DNA from: JAEUSE01 sp964648985
GTDB lineage: Bacteria > Patescibacteriota > Doudnabacteria > UBA920
DNA length: 64,000 bases
Assembly: GCA_964648985.1 (NCBI GenBank)
Contig: CAZYMS010000002.1
Coordinates: 1-64,000 of the forward strand
Direction of reading: 5' to 3'
Positions within the stretch are counted from its first letter, which is position 1. Each line of letters opens with the position of its first letter. The translations under genes and the position numbers were made by a program. The notes beneath the pieces were generated by a model that made no database searches, was not told where the DNA came from, and saw only the letters and a program-made list of their open reading frames with translations. Positions 1-8,466 of this stretch are shown piece after piece.

Positions 1-63
1 TGCACCCAGCCAATGTTATCGTATTTTATTTCCATAGTTCGTAATAGTCCATACCCCACCTAA

Positions 64-109
64 CCTCCCCTATTTTAGGGGAGGAACAGGAAGGGCATGG
101 CCCTTCCTG
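64..109 (-). terminator. Tandem hairpins downstream of serS
   Basis: Two perfect inverted repeats follow the serS stop codon: 87-96 pairs with 100-109 (10 bp, 3-nt loop) and 64-72 pairs with 76-84 (9 bp). Neither is followed by a T-run on the minus strand, so simple Rho-independent termination is uncertain; a 3'-end stabiliser is an alternative. The rest of 1-118 shows no gene. Confidence 0.45.
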
Positions 110-118
110 GCAAGATAC

Positions 119-1471
119 CTACTTAGGTTTTATAACATCAGTACCAACGTACTTCTGGAGAATTTCAGGAACTTTTACGCTACCATCTGCTTGTTGGTAA
201 TGTTCGAGAATGGCAATAAGGATGCGGGGACTGGCAACAGCTGTATTGTTTAGAGTGTATGCAAACTTTATTTTACCTTCTGCATCGCGGTAGCGAATGT
301 TCATGCGGCGAGCTTGCCAGTCGGTAAGGTTAGAGTCGCTATGCGTTTCACCGTACTTACCACGGGCCGCCATCCATGTTTCTACATCGTACATTTTGTA
401 TTTACCTGCACCCATGTCACCAGTACAAATGTTTAGCACACGATAGGAAAGTTTAAGGTCTTGAAGCATCTCCTCCGCTATCTCACGAAGATTTTCTAGC
501 CACTGGTCCCCTTCCATGGTTTCCGCTTTACACAGCACAACCTGCTCAACTTTCATGAACTCGTGCACGCGGTAAAGGCCCTTTAAGTCTTTGCTGTAGC
601 TTCCAATTTCACTACGGTAGCAGGGGGAAATACCAGCGACTTTTATGGGCAAGTCCTTTTCATCTAAAATTTTATCTGCATAGTATGCGAGCAAACTTTG
701 TTCAGAGGTGCCAACCAAGTAGATTGGTTCTTTATCTGCGGCAGTGCCACTTGCAAGGCGACCGCTATCCACCACTTGATACACCTCATCACGGCCCGTA
801 GGAAACGCACCTGCGCCGGTCATAGCAAATTCGCGCACAAGCGTTGGTGTGGACATAACAGTAAAACCCTTGGCGCGTAGCTTTTCCATGGCATGCCACA
901 TAAGTCCGTACTGCATGAGCACAGCTTCGTTCTTAAGGTAATACCCACGGAAACCAGAAGTTCTTACGCCTGCCTCAAGATCAGCTAGATCAAGATTGGT
1001 GATAAGTTCGGCATGGTCTTTAAGTTCAAACCCAAACTTTGGTGGAACCTGGGCAACCTTATCGGTATCTTTCGGGTCTACATCGCCAAGCTCAGGACTC
1101 CAGTAGCGCCAGGGGAGGTTCTCGCTGTCATCCTTACCAATGGGCGTTTCTGGGGAAGGAATATTGGGCACACGAAGCATGAGGTCGTCATACTTTGCCT
1201 GGACCTCGCGAAGCTCGTCCGCAAGCGCTGTTTGGCGGGTGTCCACCTCTTTCATTTCCATTATTTTCGCCTCGCGGTCAGAACCCTGCAGTGTTGGAAT
1301 TTCTTTGGATACTTGGTTTTTTGTTGCTTGCAAACTTTCTACTTCAGTGAGCAAATCTCGCCTCTTTTGGTCTAAGTCGAGCAAATCGTCCAGATTAATA
1401 TCCGTACGTTTGTCTGCAATGGCCTTTCGAACCTTATCTACATTGTCACGTATATATTTGATGTCGAGCAT
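119..1471 (-). CDS. serS: Seryl-tRNA synthetase
   Basis: Cytoplasmic class II aminoacyl-tRNA synthetase that charges tRNA-Ser. The 450 residues have the usual length. The N-terminal ~110 residues are charged and helical, matching the long antiparallel coiled coil that grips the tRNA-Ser variable arm. Residues ~255-265 carry the family's T-x-E substrate loop as GTSEQSLL. Motif 2 follows (CYRSEIGSYSKDLKG then VHEFMKVE), and motif 3 is near the C-terminus (NNTAVASPRILIAILEHYQ). Motif 3 reads ASPR where I would expect the common GxxVGR-like form, so it is slightly unusual. The ATG start lies 10 nt downstream of a heptad repeat and has no Shine-Dalgarno sequence. The stop is TAG, which shows that amber is a normal stop here. 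Its cognate tRNA-Ser(GCU) is at the other end of the window. Confidence 0.97.
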   Translation of the reverse strand: MLDIKYIRDNVDKVRKAIADKRTDINLDDLLDLDQKRRDLLTEVESLQATKNQVSKEIPTLQGSDREAKIMEMKEVDTRQTALADELREVQAKYDDLMLRVPNIPSPETPIGKDDSENLPWRYWSPELGDVDPKDTDKVAQVPPKFGFELKDHAELITNLDLADLEAGVRTSGFRGYYLKNEAVLMQYGLMWHAMEKLRAKGFTVMSTPTLVREFAMTGAGAFPTGRDEVYQVVDSGRLASGTAADKEPIYLVGTSEQSLLAYYADKILDEKDLPIKVAGISPCYRSEIGSYSKDLKGLYRVHEFMKVEQVVLCKAETMEGDQWLENLREIAEEMLQDLKLSYRVLNICTGDMGAGKYKMYDVETWMAARGKYGETHSDSNLTDWQARRMNIRYRDAEGKIKFAYTLNNTAVASPRILIAILEHYQQADGSVKVPEILQKYVGTDVIKPK

Positions 1472-1480
1472 GGGATAATA

Positions 1481-1508
1481 GAATCAAGAATTATGAATTA
1501 TGAATCAA
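1481..1508 (-). repeat. Heptad leader repeat before serS
   Basis: Four consecutive 7-bp words: GAATCAA, then GAATTAT twice, then GAATCAA again. They end 9 bp upstream of the serS start codon. This belongs to the leader-repeat family described under findings. Confidence 0.8.
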
Positions 1509-1521
1509 GTGACAGAACATG

Positions 1522-1545
1522 TGTCGTTGTGTGCATACAACGACA
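1522..1545 (-). terminator. Hairpin downstream of NUDIX gene
   Basis: A perfect 9-bp inverted repeat (1522-1530 with 1537-1545, 6-nt loop) between the NUDIX stop and serS. There is no T-run, so its role as a terminator is uncertain. Confidence 0.4.
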
Positions 1546-1588
1546 TGTCTAGAGAAAAATCTTCGAGGTTTTAAGGTTGGAGGGGTTA

Positions 1589-2053
1589 TCATAAATATTC
1601 AAGGGCTTCGTGCACATTGGGCAACACGGGTAAATCCTTAATCTCTTCTTTTGTTAAAAACTTAAGCTCGCCTATTTCATCAGCAACATGAGAATTAGTC
1701 AATTGACCGGACACTATTATACACTCATAGGTGAGCAAAAGTACCTGTAGCTTTCCTTCCTCTGTGTCCCACACATGAGTAAACACCTTGGGTAAAAGCC
1801 TTTGAATGCTCACACGGAGGCCACTCTCTTCTTGCACCTCACGCACGAGAGCCACTTCAGGATCTTCTCCGAATTGTATTTTACCTCCAACAAATTCCCA
1901 TCTACCCATAGCATCTGGGACAGATCCATCTATGCGCTTAGCAACGAGTACCCTGCCCTGCCCATCTCGTACCGCACCAAGGACAATAAGGGACTGTTTT
2001 GGCTGCATGACAAGCGGAGTAATATTTAAATTTTCAGGGGAATATAAATTCAT
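1589..2053 (-). CDS. NUDIX hydrolase
   Basis: MutT-like NUDIX hydrolase, a family that cleaves nucleoside diphosphates linked to another moiety (oxidised dNTPs, ADP-ribose and similar). A complete NUDIX box is visible: G-x5-E, seven residues, then REVQEESGL, which supplies the Mg-binding glutamates. The fold is small and cytoplasmic with no signal. The frame is open to 2098, but the upper part lies inside the hairpin that follows lysS, so I place the start at the ATG ending at 2053, just past the hairpin; the ATG at 2008 is the alternative. No SD is visible for either. It sits between lysS and serS in the same orientation. The substrate cannot be predicted from sequence. Confidence 0.88.
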   Translation of the reverse strand: MNLYSPENLNITPLVMQPKQSLIVLGAVRDGQGRVLVAKRIDGSVPDAMGRWEFVGGKIQFGEDPEVALVREVQEESGLRVSIQRLLPKVFTHVWDTEEGKLQVLLLTYECIIVSGQLTNSHVADEIGELKFLTKEEIKDLPVLPNVHEALEYL

Positions 2054-2064
2054 AGCGGGCGAAA

Positions 2065-2105
2065 GCCAAGGGTGACCTTTGCGCGGCGCAAGGGTCACCC
2101 TTGGC
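2065..2105 (-). terminator. Large hairpin downstream of lysS
   Basis: A 41-bp inverted repeat: outer arms 2065-2077 and 2093-2105 pair perfectly over 13 bp, and inner arms 2079-2084 and 2086-2091 pair over 6 bp. It starts 5 bp past the lysS stop. No T-run follows on the minus strand. It could be a strong terminator-like or mRNA-end structure. Confidence 0.5.
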
Positions 2106-2110
2106 GGATA

Positions 2111-4012
2111 CTATTCATGTAGAGGAAATTCTTTAGTCAAGGCTTCGGCGATTGATTTTTTACCAAACACGAGGACACCCAAATATTCTACATCTGATAA
2201 ATTCTTACCACGGGTCAGCTCCATTACTTTTCTGTCATCGGTAGTTTCAATCATCTCTCTCGTAAACTCAGAAACCTCCAAGCCTTGCTCTTTTGCTTTC
2301 CGTACTAACTCAGCAAGCTCGCCACTTGAGGAGCCACTCTTAAGCATAATTGCATGCTGAATATTCAGCTTAATACGCTTGTTATCACTCGTGACAATTT
2401 CATCCTGCAGCAGCAATCCTTTTCCTACGCGTGCAGCAAATGCTGCAGACAGATGAGCAACCGTGTTCAACCTCTGCCATTGTGCAAGTTCAAGACCCTC
2501 ATTTATAACGGCCACTGCAATTTTAGATTCTTTGGCCTTACCAGATGACGACATTGATTCTTCCTTCATGGGAGGAAACACTACTGTTTCGCGTATAGGC
2601 CTACCGGCAAGCATGGAAAACAATCTATCTGCGACACCGAAACCAGCAGCAGGAGGCATGCCATACTCCATAGCCTCGACATAGCCTTCGTCTATCATCT
2701 GTGCTTCGACATCTCCGGCTTGACGAAGCTTTTCCTGTTCAAGAAACCGCTCACGCTGGTCAATCGGATCATTGAGTTCTCCAAACCCTTTTCCAAGTTC
2801 GCTCCCATAGGCAATAAGCTGGGCACGCTGCACGAGCTTAGGATTACCAGGAACCTTCTTAGCCAAAGGCTCTAGTTCTATAGGTTGATTGATAAGGAAA
2901 ATAGGTTTGTCTTTAGGTAGGTTAACCCGTATCTTTTTAAAGATAAGATCAATAAGCCTGCCACGACGCACAAAATCTTCATAAGTGATCCCGTGCGCAT
3001 CGCAGTATCCACGAAGCTCGTCGTCCGTAGCCACATCGAGATCTATGCCGGTATGCGTTTTAAATAATTCCAAGTAGTTAATACGCTCCCAGGTACCACC
3101 CCAATCCGTCATCTGGCCCTCGGCCTCAATCTGCAGCGTACCAAACGTATCCTGTATAACATACTGGTACATGCGCTGCCAAAACTCAAGTAGTTGGTTA
3201 AAATCCGCGTACGCCCAATAGAACTCCATTTGCGTGTAATCTTGGAGGTGGGTAGCGCTTATACCTTCATTGCGAAAAATTCTGCCAATCTCAAATACTT
3301 TTTCATACCCCGCTACGAGCATTTTTTTAAGTGGAAGTTCAAGCGATATGCGCAAATAAAAATCTCTATCAAGTGCATTATGGTGCGTTACAAACGGCTC
3401 TGCCTCAGCACCGCCCGTAGTAGGCTCAAGCACTGGCATATACATTTCTACAAAATTTTCTTTTAACAGAAAATCTCGAAACGCCTGCCAAAATTTTGCT
3501 TTTTTTACAAAGAGGTCTTTAACTGTCGGGTCAAATAAAATATCCAAATAGCGCTTGCGCAGTTTCGTCTCTTCATCCGCAATACCAAAATGCTCACCCG
3601 GTAATGGCAGTAAAGACTTTGCCAGCATGACAAAGCTTTGTACCTGCAATGTTTTTTCTCCGGTTTTAGTTTCAAAAAGAGTACCGGTTGCCCCAATAAA
3701 ATCACCTACATCAAACGTGTCCAAAAAGTGGGCAAACTGCTCCGTCCCAACTTCTTCGTCTTTAAGTAAAAATTGTATACGAGCACTACCATCTTCTACA
3801 TGGGCAAAGGCTATTTTACCCATACCCCGAAGGCTGCGTATACGTCCGACTAATGATACGGCCTGGCCTTGTAGGTTACCAAACTGCTCCAAAGCCTCTG
3901 CATTGGTATGAGTGCGAGTGACCGTGGAAGGGTACGCATATACACCTGCCTGCTCAAGTTGTTTTGCTTTTTCTATTCTTCTGGTTCGTATATCTTCTAA
4001 ACGTTCGCTCAT
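2111..4012 (-). CDS. lysS: Lysyl-tRNA synthetase with C-terminal extension
   Basis: Class II LysRS. From the chosen ATG (protein MSERLEDIRTRR...) it is 633 residues, against about 500 for ordinary bacterial LysRS. It has an N-terminal OB-fold tRNA-binding domain (~40-135), motif 2 as FEIGRIFRNEGIS, and motif 3 as GFGVADRLFSMLAGRPIRET. After the catalytic domain comes an extra ~140-residue domain (from ~490) beginning SKIAVAVINEGLELAQWQRL. It resembles the DUF2000 family, which has a peptidyl-tRNA-hydrolase-2-like fold; this is recalled from memory and not searched. The longer frame to 4051 only adds residues encoded by the 7-bp leader repeat, so it is rejected. There is no SD. An extended -10 promoter at 4118-4128 gives a leader of about 100 nt. 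Confidence 0.95.
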   Translation of the reverse strand: MSERLEDIRTRRIEKAKQLEQAGVYAYPSTVTRTHTNAEALEQFGNLQGQAVSLVGRIRSLRGMGKIAFAHVEDGSARIQFLLKDEEVGTEQFAHFLDTFDVGDFIGATGTLFETKTGEKTLQVQSFVMLAKSLLPLPGEHFGIADEETKLRKRYLDILFDPTVKDLFVKKAKFWQAFRDFLLKENFVEMYMPVLEPTTGGAEAEPFVTHHNALDRDFYLRISLELPLKKMLVAGYEKVFEIGRIFRNEGISATHLQDYTQMEFYWAYADFNQLLEFWQRMYQYVIQDTFGTLQIEAEGQMTDWGGTWERINYLELFKTHTGIDLDVATDDELRGYCDAHGITYEDFVRRGRLIDLIFKKIRVNLPKDKPIFLINQPIELEPLAKKVPGNPKLVQRAQLIAYGSELGKGFGELNDPIDQRERFLEQEKLRQAGDVEAQMIDEGYVEAMEYGMPPAAGFGVADRLFSMLAGRPIRETVVFPPMKEESMSSSGKAKESKIAVAVINEGLELAQWQRLNTVAHLSAAFAARVGKGLLLQDEIVTSDNKRIKLNIQHAIMLKSGSSSGELAELVRKAKEQGLEVSEFTREMIETTDDRKVMELTRGKNLSDVEYLGVLVFGKKSIAEALTKEFPLHE

Positions 4013-4013
4013 A

Positions 4014-4048
4014 TGTAGGTTGTAGGTTGTAGGTTGTAGGTTGTAGGT
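4014..4048 (-). repeat. Perfect 7-bp tandem repeat in lysS leader
   Basis: Five perfect copies of TGTAGGT (plus-strand reading), ending one base before the lysS ATG. They lie inside the predicted transcript. Confidence 0.95.
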
Positions 4049-4073
4049 CAAAAAATACTCAAAAAACCTAAGT

Positions 4074-4108
4074 ATTTTCTCTAACCTCTAACCTGTCACC
4101 TCTTCCCT
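4074..4108 (-). repeat. Degenerate heptads in lysS leader
   Basis: Five 7-bp words in register, such as TAACCTC followed by TAACCTG on the plus strand, occupy the 5' part of the lysS leader upstream of the perfect TGTAGGT array. Confidence 0.65.
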
Positions 4109-4117
4109 TATTTATAG

Positions 4118-4128
4118 TAATTATAACA
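4118..4128 (-). promoter_or_regulatory. Extended -10 promoter of lysS
   Basis: The minus strand reads TGT-TATAAT (TATAAT at 4120-4125), an extended -10 element directly after the greA terminator. No good -35 is seen. Confidence 0.5.
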
Positions 4129-4131
4129 AAA

Positions 4132-4157
4132 TCCGCCCCGTGTGACCACGGGGCGGA
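4132..4157 (-). terminator. Rho-independent terminator of greA
   Basis: An 11-bp GC-rich perfect stem (4132-4142 with 4147-4157, 4-nt loop) followed on the minus strand by ATTTTGTT, 16 bp past the greA stop. Confidence 0.8.
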
Positions 4158-4172
4158 AGAGTAAAAATAGGA

Positions 4173-4634
4173 CTATTCAATAGCAACTATTTCGTACAAT
4201 GAATCACCCGCCGGGGTGGTAACGGTCACTTTATCGCCGACCCGCTTACTCAGTAAAGACTTTCCAACCAATGATTCGTTGGAAATCTTACCTTCGGATG
4301 GATTTGCTTCATTGCTTCCGACAATAGTATATTTGCGCTCTTTGCCGTTCACTTTTACAACTACAGTAGCACCAATAGTCACTACATTGTGCTGAGTATT
4401 TGCGGTAATAATTTCCGCATTTTTTATCATTTCTTCAATTTCCTGAACGCGCCCTTCAATGAACGACTGCTCTTCACGAGCCTGCGCGTAATCTGCATTC
4501 TCGCTTAAATCACCATGGGCTGCAGCCTCGCGGATACGTTCAATAACCTCTTTGCGCTTTACTTCAATAAGGTGCTTGAGTTCTTCATTTAATTTAGCGA
4601 GGCCCTCGGGTGTCAGGAGATATTTCTTTGGCAT
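4173..4634 (-). CDS. greA: Transcription elongation factor GreA
   Basis: GreA enters the secondary channel of RNA polymerase and stimulates cleavage of backtracked RNA. At 153 residues it has family length. The N-terminal coiled coil (1-75) carries the conserved tip GDLSENADY with the acidic residues D42 and E45 that position the catalytic Mg ion. The C-terminal FKBP-like domain follows (~80-153, including VGKSLLSKRVGDKVTVTTP). It is a monocistronic unit: heptads and a small hairpin (4680-4699) in the leader, and a clear terminator behind. There is no SD before the ATG. Confidence 0.97.
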   Translation of the reverse strand: MPKKYLLTPEGLAKLNEELKHLIEVKRKEVIERIREAAAHGDLSENADYAQAREEQSFIEGRVQEIEEMIKNAEIITANTQHNVVTIGATVVVKVNGKERKYTIVGSNEANPSEGKISNESLVGKSLLSKRVGDKVTVTTPAGDSLYEIVAIE

Positions 4635-4643
4635 ATATGAATA

Positions 4644-4664
4644 GAATAAAGAATACAGAATTAC
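4644..4664 (-). repeat. Heptad leader repeat before greA
   Basis: Three consecutive words GAATAAA, GAATACA and GAATTAC, nine bases upstream of the greA ATG. A perfect 8-bp hairpin (4680-4687 with 4692-4699) lies further upstream. Confidence 0.7.
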
Positions 4665-4867
4665 TACTCTAGAATAATACCTTTCTCAACGGAGAAAGGC
4701 TCACATCCCGCATAACTATTACTTCTTACTTCGTAATTCTAATTACGACTAATTTTACAGGGGTTCTGACCTACTGTCAATGCATGCTTATCCCCACACA
4801 AGCACTGATAAGATTAAGCTACAATCACAACCTCGGTCAAGAAATAAGAGACGAACGAGGCAGGAAA

Positions 4868-5698
4868 TTACTTCGGCATTTGTTCTGCGACCAGCACTAC
4901 ATTTTCAAGCAACTTTGCAATGGTAACCGGCCCAACCCCACCTGGTGTAGGCGACAAGAAGGATGCAATACTAGCAACTGTGTCGCTGTCTACATCCCCC
5001 ACTATACTTCCTGCATTTTCTGCAGTACCTGCATCTATAACTATAGCACCTTGCTTAACCCAGTCTCTTGTAAGAAGACCTGGCTTTCCTGTTGCGGTAA
5101 TTATAACATCCGCCTGCGAGGAACGCTGTGCGGGATACGATGTTTCAGTGGTCACTTCTACCACATCCCAGCCCCGAGCCTTAAGCAGATACGTAACTGG
5201 TCTACCTACAAGCTCTCCTTGACCTATAACTACACAATGTGGAGTAGCCCCAGGATCAAGTACGCTATCCAATACAGCAAGTACCGCAGCAGGTGTAGGA
5301 GGAAGTAAAGCCGACTTGCCTGCATAAAATAGCTCGAGATTTGCACGTGTTAAACAATCTACGTCCACTCGTCCATCTATTGCGTCCAAAATAGCGTCCC
5401 GACTATACCACTCTGGCAGAGGCAGCTGCACAATAAGACCACTCAAATGTGGCGTTGTATTGAGGCGAGTAATCTCTTGTATTAAATCTACTTCGGAAAT
5501 ACTTTGAGGGAATTCGGCATGCAAAAAGGCAATCCCAAGACGCTCTGCAGCCCTGGCCTTCATACGAACATACTGAACTGATGCCGGATCGTTACCAACC
5601 AACACATCACAGAATACAGGTTGAAATGGTAAGCTTGCTACCCGCGTTGTGAGTGAGCTATATATCTTCTTAGCGAGGGAACGTCCGTCAATGAGCAT
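4868..5698 (-). CDS. folD: Methylenetetrahydrofolate dehydrogenase/cyclohydrolase
   Basis: Bifunctional FolD interconverts 5,10-methylene-THF, methenyl-THF and 10-formyl-THF, supplying one-carbon units for purines and formyl-Met. At 276 residues it has the usual size. The catalytic Y43-V-R-M-K47 motif, the substrate-binding segment GLIVQLPLP, the Rossmann region VVIGQGELVGRPV (usually GRS; here GQG) and the C-terminal signature TPGGVGPVT are all present. The GQG variant could alter cofactor preference but does not look inactivating. It stands between greA and the cell-wall genes, with a repeat-filled leader and no SD. The 130 bp behind the stop hold no obvious feature. Confidence 0.96.
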   Translation of the reverse strand: MLIDGRSLAKKIYSSLTTRVASLPFQPVFCDVLVGNDPASVQYVRMKARAAERLGIAFLHAEFPQSISEVDLIQEITRLNTTPHLSGLIVQLPLPEWYSRDAILDAIDGRVDVDCLTRANLELFYAGKSALLPPTPAAVLAVLDSVLDPGATPHCVVIGQGELVGRPVTYLLKARGWDVVEVTTETSYPAQRSSQADVIITATGKPGLLTRDWVKQGAIVIDAGTAENAGSIVGDVDSDTVASIASFLSPTPGGVGPVTIAKLLENVVLVAEQMPK

Positions 5699-5703
5699 GG
5701 GAT

Positions 5704-5739
5704 AAGTTTATCAAGTTCATGAAGTTTATCAAGTTCATA
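5704..5739 (-). repeat. 9/18-bp repeat in folD leader
   Basis: Alternating 9-bp words (AAGTTTATC and AAGTTCAT plus one variable base), an 18-bp unit present twice, begin 5 bp upstream of the folD start. This leader repeat has period 9 rather than 7. Confidence 0.75.
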
Positions 5740-5782
5740 AATTCTTGCTTTTGAATTTCAAACTGTATGAACTTTCTACTTG

Positions 5783-7726
5783 CTATCGCTTATAGCGATT
5801 AACCGCCCACCAATTAAGCGCATGTTGCGCAATCGGAAGGGCCGCAGCTCCACCCTCTCCCCCACCTTCAACTAATACCGTAACAACTATCTGCGGATCT
5901 TCATACGGGGCATATGACGTAAACCAGGAGTGTTCGCTCTCGTTATTATCAAACTGTGCAGTACCAGTTTTACCGGCAGAAGATATAGGCAAGCTTTGGA
6001 GTTTTTTCGCGGTCCCCGAAAGAACCGTCTCACGCATTCCTTCTTGAACAACTTTTATATTTGCGTCGCTTCCGATTTTAGAAACAAGCACCTGAGGCTG
6101 TGATGTAGCTACAATCTTGCCCTCCGTATTAGTCACTTTAAGCATCACATGCGGCTTCATTCCAACGCCGTTATTTGCTATGATGGACGTCCATAACGCC
6201 ATCTGTAAAGGAGTTACTAACATATCCCCTTGGCCAATAGATACATGATAGGTATCCCCTAAGTACCACTTACCCAATACTGCGTTATCTTCATAGTACT
6301 GTTTTTTCCAATCCGGATCGGCAACAAGGCCGTTTTTCTCTCCAGGTATATCAATACCAGTTTTCTTACCCAGATTAAACTTACGATAGTATTCTGCGAG
6401 CTTATTAACCCCAAGCCCATCTATATGCACGGCAGTATACCCCCCACCAACTATATAGAAAAATATATCGCTGCTCTGAGCAATGGCAGACCTTACCGTG
6501 AGCGGTCCAAGGCCGGTCCGTTTCCAGCCCACATAGTCGTAAACAACGCTTGGATTAAACTGATTTGGAATCGTTATTTTTCCGCTATCCGTAATAACAG
6601 TGCGATCGGTAATAACCTTTTCTTCAAGTGCGGCCAATGCAACCATCATTTTTACCGTAGAACCAGGAGGGAGCTGGGCGCTCACTGCACGATTAAAGAG
6701 CGGCAACAGCGGATCCTGCAGCAGCTTTTGATAGTCTTCATTCTTAATTCCTTCAGAAAACAAATTTGTATCAAATCCTGGATACGATACCAGTGCAAGC
6801 ACCTCGCCAGTTTTTGGATTCAAAGCTATAGCAGCACCTTTACTATTCGGCCTGTTTTTAAACTGAGCATATATCTCTTCTTGCAGACCTTTATCCAACG
6901 TCGTTCCCACCGTATTTCCTGGACTGGAAGGAATTTGACCGAGGCTTTTCACCACAGTACCAGCAGCGTCAACTTCTACTAGATTTTGCCCATTAACTCC
7001 TTTTAGCGGTGTTTCATAGGTGGATTCAATACCAGCCTTACCCACTACATCTGCAGAAAAATACCCGGGCATGTGCAAGTGCGGATCATCTTCACTGATA
7101 CTACCAGTAGTACCGAGGACATGGGCAAAACTCTCGCTTGAGGTATATTCACGAATAGGAATCGTTTCTACAGAAAGCCCGGGGAACTCTAGTGCTCGCG
7201 TTTCGAATAGCACGGCTTGATCGGTGGTTAAGTTGGCGTAGAGTACGAGCGGCTGTACAGAACGTGGATTAAATTTCTTAAGCGCATCTACGAGCACTGA
7301 CTCATCCAAAGAAAGCACAACTGCAACAGAATGAACGACTGAGCGTATCTGATCCTGAGGAACATCGAGAGGAGTTACGACAAGCCGAAAACTTGCCTTG
7401 CTTCGAGCCAGAACCTCATTATTCCTATCCACTATCTCCCCTCTTGGAGCTAAAATAAGTCTCTCCCGCAGCCTATTACCTTCTGCCATAGCGCGCAAGC
7501 TCGATCCCTTCCCAATTTGCAAATACGCCAACCGTCCAAGCAATAATAGAGTTACAACACCAAGCAAACTTAAAACCCACCAAGCGTGTGCAGCAGTACG
7601 GGTAGATTCGTAGCTACCTTGCACCGGACTTACGTTTGTCAGCACTGCCTCCTCGAACGCAAGATCTGTTCCGTTCTTTAGTGGAGGTGCGTCGTCATAT
7701 TCAAATGTATGGGATTTTAAAGTCAT
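5783..7726 (-). CDS. mrdA: Penicillin-binding protein 2 (elongation transpeptidase)
   Basis: Class B PBP2, the D,D-transpeptidase that crosslinks peptidoglycan during rod elongation. Of its 647 residues, the N-terminal ~45 are cytoplasmic and longer than usual. One membrane helix (~48-70) and the PBP dimerisation domain (~85-270) follow. The transpeptidase domain has all three active-site motifs: S356-T-V-K359 (in PPGSTVKM), S418-S-D420 and K586-T-G. It ends shortly after VEGGGEGG. It is the last gene of the order mreB-mreC-mreD-mrdA; no rodA partner is in the window. There is no SD, and the leader holds short T/A-rich heptad-like words. Confidence 0.95.
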   Translation of the reverse strand: MTLKSHTFEYDDAPPLKNGTDLAFEEAVLTNVSPVQGSYESTRTAAHAWWVLSLLGVVTLLLLGRLAYLQIGKGSSLRAMAEGNRLRERLILAPRGEIVDRNNEVLARSKASFRLVVTPLDVPQDQIRSVVHSVAVVLSLDESVLVDALKKFNPRSVQPLVLYANLTTDQAVLFETRALEFPGLSVETIPIREYTSSESFAHVLGTTGSISEDDPHLHMPGYFSADVVGKAGIESTYETPLKGVNGQNLVEVDAAGTVVKSLGQIPSSPGNTVGTTLDKGLQEEIYAQFKNRPNSKGAAIALNPKTGEVLALVSYPGFDTNLFSEGIKNEDYQKLLQDPLLPLFNRAVSAQLPPGSTVKMMVALAALEEKVITDRTVITDSGKITIPNQFNPSVVYDYVGWKRTGLGPLTVRSAIAQSSDIFFYIVGGGYTAVHIDGLGVNKLAEYYRKFNLGKKTGIDIPGEKNGLVADPDWKKQYYEDNAVLGKWYLGDTYHVSIGQGDMLVTPLQMALWTSIIANNGVGMKPHVMLKVTNTEGKIVATSQPQVLVSKIGSDANIKVVQEGMRETVLSGTAKKLQSLPISSAGKTGTAQFDNNESEHSWFTSYAPYEDPQIVVTVLVEGGGEGGAAALPIAQHALNWWAVNRYKR

Positions 7727-7818
7727 GCACGTAATCAGAAGTAAGTGGGCGGTAAGATAGAAGAAACAAGAAGATATTATTGCTCAAACCTCTACGCTCA
7801 TTTTTAACTTTTAACTCT

Positions 7819-8346
7819 TTATCTTCGCAAACGGAGGGGCTTATCAAAACGGTGAGTTATTTCAAGCCATACTATGTATACAACTAAACTTAGTACGCCG
7901 CCTATAACTAAGGAAAAAAAAGTATATAGCCCCCCGCGTAAAGTAAATAACGGCTGAATGGGCCAGCCCACCACTACTGCAAATAAGCCAACTCCATATA
8001 CCCACCCTTTAAGCATAAGCTCCGTTACTATATACGTAGCAGGTAAAGCAACGTTCATGCGATCTGAGGGGACAAAACGAACAAACACAAAGTGAGTAAG
8101 CCAATATAATAAAGGGAGTGCGAGGGTATAAGAACCTATAAGGAGACTAGTATGAATATCTAAAAATAAACCGGATATAGCGGTAAGCAGTACCGTGCGA
8201 CCATCAAAATGAGTTATGGCCAACACTAGTACACCAGCCAGAACCAGATTCGGCACGTAACGCGCGCTCATCCACCCTGGCAAAATTGCCGTCATAATAA
8301 CCCATAGAGTTATAAGTAATAGTGTTGGCCAAAGAATAGATTTCAT
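7819..8346 (-). CDS. mreD: Rod shape-determining membrane protein MreD
   Basis: MreD is a polytopic membrane protein that links the MreB filament and MreC to the elongation synthases. The 175-residue product is strongly hydrophobic with about five membrane segments (5-25, 33-50, 55-72, 75-95, 135-160) and short loops. Sequence identity in this family is low, so the assignment rests on size, topology and its position between mreC and mrdA. It may be co-transcribed with mreC, but an imperfect ~90-bp inverted repeat fills the gap. Confidence 0.88.
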   Translation of the reverse strand: MKSILWPTLLLITLWVIMTAILPGWMSARYVPNLVLAGVLVLAITHFDGRTVLLTAISGLFLDIHTSLLIGSYTLALPLLYWLTHFVFVRFVPSDRMNVALPATYIVTELMLKGWVYGVGLFAVVVGWPIQPLFTLRGGLYTFFSLVIGGVLSLVVYIVWLEITHRFDKPLRLRR

Positions 8347-8367
8347 AGAAACTAGTAACGGGTTATA

Positions 8368-8458
8368 AGTTATAGCGGCCAGTATGGTAGGAAGTCTTGG
8401 TTGTATGGACCAGAATCCTAAAACTTCTTACCAGACTGGCAGCCACCAAACTATAACT
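8368..8458. repeat. Imperfect long inverted repeat between mreC and mreD
   Basis: The outer arms AGTTATAG (8368-8375) and CTATAACT (8451-8458) pair perfectly. Inner segments (around 8380-8395 and 8425-8445) pair with mismatches. The transcript could fold into one long hairpin. There is no T-run. Confidence 0.55.
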
Positions 8459-8466
8459 CTGTTGCA

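Noticed and set aside
4784..5308. Plus-strand ORF of 174 codons opposite folD
   Set aside because: It is a shadow of the well-conserved folD; composition and lack of SD support this.
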